Part shown: positions 1 through 7,106 of the stretch, piece by piece
Layout: each line of letters begins with the position of its first letter
How positions within the stretch are numbered: position 1 is the first letter of the stretch
Assembly (NCBI GenBank): GCA_964608735.1
Contig: CAZSPL010000055.1
Span: 1 to 17,957 of the forward strand
Reading direction: 5' to 3'
Origin: CAZSPL01 sp964608735
Lineage (GTDB): Bacteria > JAJVIF01 > JAPKYR01 > CAZSPL01
DNA length: 17,957 nucleotides
The notes under the pieces: model-generated
What the model saw: only the letters and a program-made list of their open reading frames with translations
Told to the model about the DNA's origin: nothing
The model's database searches: none
Position numbers and translations under genes: made by a program

Positions 1-1835
1 TCGACGCGTCAGACAGCTACGACCCCGACGGGACCATCGCACAGTATCTGTGGGTCTTCGACGGCGATGGAACATACGGCGACACATACGACAGCGGCGA
101 TGATGTCCATCCGACGGTAAGCTGGGACCCCGGCGAATACGACGTAGACCTGAGGGTCGTCGATAACGAATCGGGTTCGGATATCCTCGATCAGAAGATC
201 CATGTGACGGTCGGCAACTATCTGCCCGTCGCCGATGCCGAAGCCACGACAACCACGGAAATTGTTTCGGGCGAATCGATCGGCTTCGATGCGTCGGCGA
301 GCCATGATCCCGACGGCACGATAGTCGGCTACGACTGGGACTTCGACGGCAACGGCGTATACGGTGACTCATACGATGCGGGCACCGCCCAGGCACCGAC
401 GAAATATTTCACCGACGACGGCGAATTCGATGTCGATGTGAAAGTCACCGACAACAGCGGCGGCACGGATACGCTCGACGTCAAGATACACGTGACGGTC
501 GACAACTATCCGCCGGTCGCCGAGGCATACGCGGTAACATCGACCGACATTTACAAGACCGAATCGGTGGAGTTCGACGCATCGGCGTCGCATGACCCGA
601 ACGGCACGATCGACGATTACGAGTGGGACTTCAACGGCGATGCGGTATACGGCGACCCGTATAATTCCGGCACCGATGAGAATCCCGTAAAGATATTCAC
701 ATCGGCTGGCACATTCGACGTCGGCCTCCGCGTGACCGACAACAACGGCGCTCAGGATGTGATGGACAGCACAATCACAGTCCACGTAACCAACCAGCCC
801 CCCACCGCGTCGGCCGGCATCGAGGAAGACCCGCCGTACAAGATGTATTACTACTACCATCTCGACGGCTCGGCCTCCAATGATCCCGACGGAACCATCA
901 TCAGCTACGAGTGGGACATCGATTACGACGGCGTAACATTCAATCCGACGCTCGAAGGCGAAACGGTGAATGCGACATGGGATTTCGATGGGGATTACGA
1001 CATCATGCTTCGTGTCGAGGATGAGGACGGCGCGACCGACATGCTCGATACGCCGCTGTCCATCACCGTCGAATATAACGACAATCATCCTCCGCTCATC
1101 GAGGATTTTTCAATCAACCGCACAACGGTCTACAAGGGAAGCCTGACTGAAACAGTCCAGGTGACGCTTGTCGCGAGCGACCCGGATGTCGGCGATACGC
1201 TCGATTACCAATGGTATGCCGATACCGGCACATTTGACGATGACCAGATAGCAAGCCCCGAGTGGTTCTCGCCGAACCAGGTCATCAAGCTTTATTTGAC
1301 ATGCGTGATAACCGACAGCGAGGGCGCGTGGGTGGAAGTGACATCGCCGAAGATACGCGTGACATCCTACGCCGTCCTCCCGCCCGAGCATCCGCCCGAT
1401 TTCGAGATGAAACGCCTGCATGACGACACGACATTCTTCATAAGCGATTACACTCCCGGGCGGGCGGTGATGATGAACTTCTGGGCCGTGTGGTGAGGAC
1501 CCTGCAAAGGGGAGTTCCCCTACTTGCAGCAGATTCAGGATCACTTCGACGACGTTGATACATATGCCACGATAATGGTGAACCTCGACACAACCCAGAT
1601 ACAGGGCGCAATCGACTATCTCGCGACCAACGGCTATCACTTCACCGAATTCGGCTGGGACCCGACTTCACCAGTATCGCATCCGATCTTCAACGCGTAT
1701 AACGATTACAACGGCGGAAGCACCGGCATACCGCAGACCATATTCTTCGATGCCGACGGCAACGTCCGCTACGCCAAGCTCGGAGGTATATCGAGCACGG
1801 CGACTTATATCGCGATGCTTGAAGAATGGACTTAG
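1..1835 (+). CDS. PKD-repeat / thioredoxin-like selenoprotein A (5' partial, UGA = Sec at 1494-1496)
   Basis: The gene is open from the window edge (first full codon at 3) to UAG at 1833-1835 if UGA 1494-1496 is read through, giving 610 visible residues with Sec at visible residue 498. It shows one partial and three complete PKD domains (motifs such as YDPDGT and WDFDG). An Ig-like spacer with DPDVGDTLDYQW and SPNQV follows, then a TlpA/AhpC-TSA-type domain. That domain starts near PPDFEMKRLHDDTTF, has MNFWAVW-U-GPCKGEFP at the active site, and has the cis-Pro segment GIPQTIFFDADGNV. The UGA sits exactly where the family has the nucleophilic Cys of WCGPC, and homology continues without a gap beyond it. 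The inferred role is an extracytoplasmic thiol-disulfide or peroxide oxidoreductase; the substrate is unknown. The N-terminus, and hence any export signal, lies outside the window, but the paralogue downstream is a lipoprotein. A terminator follows. The alternative of a nonsense mutation is unlikely because the next gene has the same arrangement. Confidence 0.9.
1494..1529 (+). promoter_or_regulatory. Putative bacterial SECIS element of selenoprotein A
   Basis: Directly after UGA 1494-1496 the mRNA can fold with CUGCAA (1502-1507) pairing UUGCAG (1524-1529). After a two-base bulge (1522-1523), AGGGG (1508-1512) pairs CCCCU (1517-1521), leaving apical loop AGUU (1513-1516). There are 16 nt between UGA and the loop, and G is the second loop base followed by U. 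This fits the known bacterial pattern (loop G, short distance, element inside the coding region) recognised by SelB. The folding was done by eye; no energy was calculated. Confidence 0.8.
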
Positions 1836-1866
1836 CGCGTATCGGCTCACAAACTTGTAATTTCCC

Positions 1867-1891
1867 AAGCCCGTCGTAAGACGGGCTTTTT
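1867..1891 (+). terminator. Rho-independent terminator after selenoprotein A
   Basis: A perfect stem AGCCCGTC / GACGGGCT (1868-1875 with 1880-1887) closes a GTAA loop and runs into a T-tract, about 30 nt after the stop codon. It suggests the two tandem selenoprotein genes are transcribed separately. The rest of the 1836-2097 gap holds only the weak promoter listed next and a strong Shine-Dalgarno sequence. Confidence 0.85.
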
Positions 1892-2002
1892 ACAGGGACG
1901 GACGGGCATCCCCGGGCTATTTCCCGGCAGGCTGACGGCATCTATATAAGCAGGGCGTGTATCTGGATTTACCGAAATCAGGAAACATTCGCAAGTTTGA
2001 CC

Positions 2003-2031
2003 TTGCGGGCTTGAGTAATAATGAGTATCAT
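2003..2031 (+). promoter_or_regulatory. Possible sigma70-type promoter of selenoprotein B
   Basis: TTGCGG (2003-2008) and TATCAT (2026-2031) are separated by 17 nt. The -10 matches 5 of 6 consensus bases, the -35 is weak. It would give a leader of about 60 nt before ATG 2098. Low certainty. Confidence 0.3.
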
Positions 2032-2097
2032 TAAAATACCTGAAGGCAGCTTCGGGTAGTTAGACCTGTATAAGAAAAATTTTGCAGGAGGCTTCAT

Positions 2098-5000
2098 ATG
2101 AGCCGTAATTTCCTCCATCTCCTCCTCGCGTTTATGGTGATATTTTTCTACGGATGTTCGGGGGGCGCAAGTAACTCGCCCGTATTCCCGGACGGCCAGG
2201 ACAACGGGAATCCCGGATTGGATCCGATCGTCTCACAGGAGCCGGTCAAAGCGGATCCCGTCGCGGCCGAGCCCATTCACTACGGTGACGGCTCCGAGCT
2301 GAGGATCCCGCTCGCGTTCTGCACATTCGTGGCGAACCCCGCAACGGGAACCGTCGAGATCGAATCGCTGCGAACAGCGCAGAAACATCTCAACGGCGTC
2401 CCACTGCTCGAATCGCCCACACCGATGATCGGCATCAGCGGGATACCGCAATTCTCCAACGGCGGTAAGCAGCTCGATGTCAACGTGGTCATAAATCATC
2501 CCGAAGTCAACCCGGTATTCACGGTGTTCGACGTGCACGGCGTTCTCATGAGCAAAGGCACGAATGCCGACTGGGATGATTACGACCTGTGGACGGCGAG
2601 TCCTTCCGAGACCCGGCTTATGAATCCCGACGGCTCGACACGATGGTGGAATCCGAAGGAATTCACGAACTACGGTCTTTATGGTTATGCTCCCGGCATC
2701 ATGGGCGGGAATATCCCGCAGATGGAAGCCGCAACCATCAACGGCTACAAGTTGTTCGCGGACGGGCTCGGGGCCATGTCAACCTTGAGCGAACTCGACC
2801 CGGAGAATCGCGCGATGTTCTCCGCCGGGACAAGCATCACGAGGCACTACACCATTTCGCTGAAAAGCGGGCTGCTGTTCAACTATGCAGTCGATGCATC
2901 GTGGGCGTTCCCGACAGCCAATCCCCCCACGCCGCCCGGCGATTTCCCCATGACCGCGAATATGGCCGAACCTTACTGGATCGAGGTTGACGAATGGGTC
3001 AACACCCTGTGGTTCGAGCAGTGGGAAGGATATGGCGGAAATGTTTTCTACCACATCACGGTACACGACTGGCAGGGCAAGAACACGATCGGCTCCGTCA
3101 AGATCGAAATACCGGCCATCGGTGTAAGTGAGCTCGTATGGGACCTCCTCGAAGAAGGTCCGAATTACAAGATGTATGATTTCAGGGTCGTCCTTCCCGA
3201 GCTCATATCCAATAATGATCTCGATGTGCTCATCAGTGTAGATTCCAGTGAAGGCAGCTACCAGCCGGCGGGTACAGGCGTGAACAAACCATTGAAGGCT
3301 TACTCGCTGTTCACGACGGTAGTCGCCGATCAGGACCCGATCTACAACAGTATACCGGTCTGCATCATGTATAACACCACGCCTTCGGACATCCTCATCA
3401 ACCAGTCGGTGACTTTCAGCGCCGCGGACAGCTACGACCCCGACGGTGAGATAATCGGCTACGAGTGGGACTTCGACGGCGACGGGTATTACGGTGAATT
3501 ATGGGATGGCGGACCGCCATCGAGCCCGACGAAAACCTACCACGCATTCGGCAACTATGTCGCCAGGTGCAGGATAGAAGACAACAATCACGCGAAAGTT
3601 ATAAGCGCTCCAATCTACGTGAATGTAACATCGACAGGCAACTTGGTGCCGTTCGCGATCGCCGAAGCGACCACCGATACGGACATCATGTCCGACGAGA
3701 CGGTATCGTTCGACGCATCCGCGAGTTATGACATCGACGGTGAGATTTCATCGTACATGTGGGACTTCAACGGCGATGGATCTTATGGCGATCCATTTGA
3801 CAGCGGCACCGAGGTCGAACCGACAGTAAGCTGGCCCGCGGGCGAATACGACGTGCAGTTGAAAGTCATCGACGATGAGGCCGGCTTCGGTATCCTCGAT
3901 GAACCGATTCATGTAACTGTCGGTAATTACCCGCCGGTGGCGAATGCCATCGCGACGACGACTACGGACATATGGTCGGGCCAGTCGGTTGATTTCGACG
4001 CAACCGCGTCGAATGACCCCGACGGCACCATCGACCTGTATGAGTGGGACTTCGACGGCGACGCTGTTTACGGCGACTCGTGGGAATCGGGCGCTGTCGA
4101 GACACCCACAAAGGTTTTCCCTGATCCGGGTGAATTCGATGTCGACTTGAGGATCACCGATAACCTCGGCGCGGAGGACACGCTCAATCTCAAGATACAT
4201 GTCAGCGTGACCAATCCGCTGCCGACCGCCGATGCATATGCGGTGACATCCACCGATATCCTCAAGAACGAGACGGTCGAATTCGACGCCACCGGGTCAT
4301 CCGACCCGAACGGCACGGTCGACCAGTATCTGTGGGACTTCAACGGCGACCTCGTTTACGGCGACCTGTACGACTCCGGAACACCCGAGAATCCGGTCAA
4401 AGCGTTTACGACCGCCGGGAATTTCGAAGTCGGCTTGAAGGTCGTCGACAATAACGGCGGCGAGGATATCCTCGACACAACGATCCCGGTAAACGTCACC
4501 AACAATCCGCCGACGGCCGCGGGAGGTTTCGAAGTCAGCCCGCCGTACTACATCAACACCTATTACGACCTGAATGCATCGGCATCCAGCGACCCCGACG
4601 GCACCATCGTCGCATGGGAGTGGGATATCAATTACGACGGCTCGTTCGACCCCACGCTGTTCGGCGAAGAGGTTGAAGTGTTCTGGGCCACGGAAGGGGA
4701 ATACAGCATCATGCTTCGCGTGGAGGATGACGACGGCGGCGAGGATTTCTTCGACACGCCGCTCGATGTCGAGATCCTGTACACAGACAACGCCCCGCCG
4801 GTGTTCGATTACATCGAGATGAGCCGCACGACCACGCTGAAAGGCTCGGCGGCGGAAGCCATCACGATGACCTGCCACGGGCATGACCCCAACGTCGGCG
4901 ATTCGCTCACCTACGAATGGTCAAGCGACCTTGGCGAATTCGACGTGACCGACGAGCAGACTGTCGTGTGGACATCCCCCAACCAGGTTGTCGAGACCAC

Positions 5001-5541
5001 GGTGACATGCCGCGTCTACGACAGCTTCTACGCCTGGGACGAAGGTGATTCGGATACGATATTCGTCACCCAGTGGCCAACCGCGGCGCTGCTTCCCGAT
5101 ATCGCGCCGGCGGCTTATTACTGGTCGAACGAACGGTTGTGGGATACGACACACGTTGAGCTGGCTACTTACAGTCCAGGCAAGGTAGTGGAGATGAACT
5201 TCTGGCAAACAACGTGAGGGAGCTGCCTGGCTGAGTTTCCAGCCTTAACTCAAATGTATGACTACTACACCGGCAACGGCGATCCGTTTGAGTCCTTCAC
5301 ATTCGGTTTCGGGGCGAAGCAGGGACTTGCCGACTACGCCGATGCGCATCCGGAGTATCACTTCACCGACTGGTTGTGGGACGGTTACTGGGATGCATAT
5401 GTTCCCTACCGGGATATGTTCGGGCACGGCAACTACGTGCCGCAGAACTTCGTTATCGATCAGGACGGCTATGTACGGTGGGGCAAAGTCGGCTCTGTTT
5501 CATTTTCCGAAATGAAGGCGATCATCGACGAGCTCCTGTAG
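2098..5541 (+). CDS. PKD-repeat / thioredoxin-like lipoprotein selenoprotein B (UGA = Sec at 5215-5217)
   Basis: Full-length gene with AGGAGG at 2086-2091, six bases before ATG. Read through UGA 5215-5217 it encodes 1147 residues with Sec at position 1040. Residues 1-20 form a signal peptide ending in a lipobox-like FYGC followed by Ser, so a lipid-anchored envelope protein is expected. Residues about 60-400 form a domain also found in the lipoproteins at 7107-9190 and 15641-17569 (NPDGSTRWWNPKEF, LFNYAVDASW). Five PKD domains follow from about residue 422, then an Ig-like spacer (DPNVGDSLTYEW, SPNQV). The C-terminal thioredoxin-like domain has MNFWQTT-U-GSCLAEFP and the cis-Pro segment YVPQNFVIDQDG. 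Here the residue before Sec is Thr instead of the usual Trp, but Sec and the resolving Cys keep the UxxC spacing. It is a tandem paralogue of selenoprotein A. Its function as an exported thiol oxidoreductase is inferred from the fold. It ends at a UAG with a terminator behind it. Confidence 0.92.
5215..5252 (+). promoter_or_regulatory. Putative bacterial SECIS element of selenoprotein B
   Basis: After UGA 5215-5217, GGCUG (5229-5233) pairs CAGCC (5240-5244) around loop AGUUUC (5234-5239). The loop begins 16 nt after the UGA, the same distance as in selenoprotein A, and again starts AGUU. An outer helix UGAG (5215-5218) with CUCA (5249-5252) is possible. The stem bases differ from those of paralogue A while pairing is kept, which supports an RNA role rather than coding similarity alone. 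Confidence 0.78.
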
Positions 5542-5562
5542 CTGTTTTTTCGCCACCAATAC

Positions 5563-5587
5563 GCCCCGGCCCCGCCGGGGCTTTTTT
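5563..5587 (+). terminator. Rho-independent terminator after selenoprotein B
   Basis: GCCCCGGC (5563-5570) pairs perfectly with GCCGGGGC (5574-5581) around CCC and is followed by TTTTTT, 21 nt after the UAG stop. Confidence 0.88.
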
Positions 5588-5685
5588 ATCCTACTGCTTA
5601 GACCCCTAAAAAGAACCTGCCCGGCTTTGAGAAAAAACGCAAGCCTTAAACCTGTCCGGCATTTAGGGGGGGGAAACGCAAACCT

Positions 5686-5711
5686 CCCCCCCACGCCTTA
5701 GCGTGGGGGGG
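5686..5711. repeat. 11-bp perfect G/C inverted repeat between convergent genes
   Basis: CCCCCCCACGC (5686-5696) and GCGTGGGGGGG (5701-5711) flank CTTA. Runs of eight G lie on each side at 5666-5673 and 5717-5724. There is no T-tract. It lies between the stop of selenoprotein B and the stop of the CinA-like gene. It could be a REP-like dispersed palindrome or a bidirectional transcription barrier; whether it recurs in the genome cannot be seen here. Confidence 0.6.
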
Positions 5712-5751
5712 ACAAAGGGGGGGGTATTCTGTCCAATGCGCTTAAAGCTCA

Positions 5752-6576
5752 CTACGTCAGAGGTTCTTCATCATCACGGAGTTCCATGGGGATTCCCGCG
5801 TCCTTCAAGCCGCGGCGGACATAATCCACCGCTTCATCCACGCGGCTCGGATTGGCTTCCGAAGTGAATTGCGCGATGTCCAGCTTCATTTCCCAACTTT
5901 CCCCCACCCGTTTCGGGCGCGATTTGAAATGAACGCCGGGGAACGCATGCACGGCGTCCGCGAGAACTGGCGCTATAGCGCTCTCATCGGTGCTTGAAGC
6001 GGTGAAATGGCGGACATCATAGCCGATACCCCGGGTGCGTTCGGCAAGCCTCGGGCCGGCTTCGACATCCCAGATACCGGTCATCTCGCCCGGTACGCCG
6101 GGAAGGCATATCAGCACTTGCCCATCCCGGTCCCACCACAGGCCCGGAGCGGCCCCGCGCGGGTTATAAAGCGGAATCCCGCCACGCGGTATTAACGCCA
6201 TCTTACGCCGCTCGGGGACGAGTGTCCGCACGCGCGATGTATCAAGCACATTCAGCAGCTCGATCCGCTCTTCGAGGTAGAGCAGCGCGCGCTTGTCCTC
6301 GTATAGCTCGGTGCCGACATATTTCGCGACCGCCTCATATGTCATGTCGTCATATGTCGGTCCCAGCCCGCCTGTAGTGACGACCACATCCGCCTTGTCG
6401 TGGTCGAGGGTATATGCCAGGAATTTCACGATTTCGTCTATCTCATCGCGGATTATATGCATACGGTGCACTTGTACGCCGAGATGCGTGAGCTTCACCG
6501 CGATGAAATGGGCGTTGGAATCGAGTACTTCGCCCAGGAGGACTTCGTTTCCTATCGATAAAATCTCGGCTTTCAT
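5752..6576 (-). CDS. CinA-like competence/damage-inducible protein (MoCF-biosynthesis domain only)
   Basis: The 274-residue protein begins MKAEILSIGNEVLLGEVLDS and has TTGGLGPTYDD at residues 67-77, the hallmark of the MoaB/MogA-like domain (CinA N-terminal domain, PF00994). GVPGEM and related segments of the family follow. The C-terminal nicotinamide-nucleotide amidase domain of full-length CinA is absent, so this is the single-domain form; members of this family have been linked to nucleotide pyrophosphatase activity, but the substrate here is unknown. I chose ATG 6576 because AGGGAGA lies 3 nt upstream and the family starts there; an upstream in-frame extension to 6657 has no ribosome site. 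It is convergent with the selenoprotein genes and appears monocistronic. Confidence 0.9.
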   Translation of the reverse strand: MKAEILSIGNEVLLGEVLDSNAHFIAVKLTHLGVQVHRMHIIRDEIDEIVKFLAYTLDHDKADVVVTTGGLGPTYDDMTYEAVAKYVGTELYEDKRALLYLEERIELLNVLDTSRVRTLVPERRKMALIPRGGIPLYNPRGAAPGLWWDRDGQVLICLPGVPGEMTGIWDVEAGPRLAERTRGIGYDVRHFTASSTDESAIAPVLADAVHAFPGVHFKSRPKRVGESWEMKLDIAQFTSEANPSRVDEAVDYVRRGLKDAGIPMELRDDEEPLT

Positions 6577-6656
6577 GCGTCTCCCTGTTGCATTTTGAGC
6601 TTCCCGGCTGCTTCTCATGTCGCATTCTGCAACATATTGAATGAGCAACTTTCGCA

Positions 6657-6685
6657 ATAATGCTTCACGCGGCCCGTGAAATCAA
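6657..6685 (-). promoter_or_regulatory. Possible promoter of the CinA-like gene
   Basis: On the minus strand TTGATT (6685-6680) and CATTAT (6662-6657) are 17 nt apart, about 80 nt upstream of the ATG. Both hexamers match only 4 of 6 consensus bases, so this is tentative. Confidence 0.3.
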
Positions 6686-6811
6686 GATAAATAGCTTTAA
6701 ATTCATTAAAAAAGCTTGTAATGACGGCCTATCTCGCATGGCAATCCAAGCCTCCCTGATTTTGGCACTGAACTTGTTATTCTATATGAGCAGGATACGA
6801 GTTTTGGAGGT

Positions 6812-6837
6812 ACGGGTAGTTGCATGCAACTACCCGT
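6812..6837. repeat. 26-bp perfect palindrome
   Basis: ACGGGTAGTTGCA (6812-6824) is directly followed by its exact reverse complement (6825-6837). On the + strand it is followed by TTACTTTATTTT, so transcribed RNA could form a terminator-like hairpin. As DNA it could be a binding site for a dimeric regulator. It lies about 15 nt downstream of the expected start of a possible + strand promoter. No gene is visible between that promoter and the palindrome. Confidence 0.65.
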
Positions 6838-6938
6838 TACTTTATTTTCGGCATAATGATGCGTCCCGCGGCAGGATTTGCGCACAATTCCCGCGACATT
6901 AAAAGATATTTGTATGTAACGCGAAAACGGCTGAACCA

Positions 6939-6967
6939 TTGACGAACGTCATGGCGTAAAATATAAT
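6939..6967 (+). promoter_or_regulatory. Sigma70-type promoter of tRNA-Trp
   Basis: TTGACG (6939-6944) and a perfect TATAAT (6962-6967) are separated by 17 nt. The predicted start is about 5 nt before the mature tRNA 5' end. Confidence 0.85.
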
Positions 6968-6978
6968 GCTTTAAGCGT

Positions 6979-7051
6979 AGGCCAGTAGCTCAGTTGGTAG
7001 AGCGGCGCCCTCCAAAGGCGAAGGCCGCGGGTTCAAATCCTGCCTGGCCTA
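6979..7051 (+). tRNA. tRNA-Trp (anticodon CCA)
   Basis: A complete cloverleaf of 73 nt. The acceptor AGGCCAG / CTGGCCT pairs fully, the D-arm is GCTC / GAGC, the T-arm is GCGGG / CCTGC with loop TTCAAAT, and the anticodon loop is CTCCAAA (7010-7016) with CCA at 7012-7014. The 3' CCA is not encoded. Two features are odd. The anticodon stem has a G27-A43 mismatch (7005 and 7021), leaving four Watson-Crick pairs. The discriminator base is A (7051), where well-studied bacterial tRNA-Trp has G. It has its own promoter and terminator. Confidence 0.92.
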
Positions 7052-7061
7052 TTTTTGACAA

Positions 7062-7090
7062 AAACCCCGGATGCCCGGGGTTTATCTTTT
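7062..7090. terminator. Bidirectional terminator between tRNA-Trp and the LVIVD lipoprotein gene
   Basis: AAACCCCGG (7062-7070) pairs with CCGGGGTTT (7075-7083) around ATGC. T-rich sequence follows on the + strand (to 7090). On the minus strand the stem is followed by TTTTTG, so it can serve both convergent transcripts. Confidence 0.85.
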
Positions 7091-7106
7091 TTATATTTGC
7101 GCACCG

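Larger units (their letters stand above)
6577..6938. other. Intergenic region with no convincing gene
   Basis: This AT-richer stretch between the CinA-like gene and the tRNA holds the tentative CinA promoter, the palindrome at 6812-6837 and a possible + strand promoter TTGGCA (6762-6767) with TATGAG (6785-6790) at 17 nt spacing. Short open frames here start without ribosome sites and have no recognisable protein character. Confidence 0.6.

Noticed and set aside
204..1496. A gene starting at ATG 204 and ending at UGA 1496
   Set aside because: The frame is open to the left edge with a PKD domain already in progress, and the product would stop in the middle of the thioredoxin active site; the gene runs through on both sides.
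1524..1835. Separate small gene starting at an alternative start codon at 1524
   Set aside because: It has no ribosome site and encodes only the second part of a thioredoxin fold, in frame with the upstream gene.
3390..4790. Possible DNA-level tandem repeat or CRISPR array
   Set aside because: The periodicity comes from PKD domains about 270-290 nt long with diverged codons, not from short direct repeats with spacers.
5254..5541. Separate small gene starting at ATG 5254
   Set aside because: Same reasoning: in frame with the gene before UGA 5215, no ribosome site, and its product lacks the active site.
6660..6902. Small + strand gene of 80 codons
   Set aside because: It has no ribosome site, contains the perfect palindrome, and its translation has no protein-like pattern.
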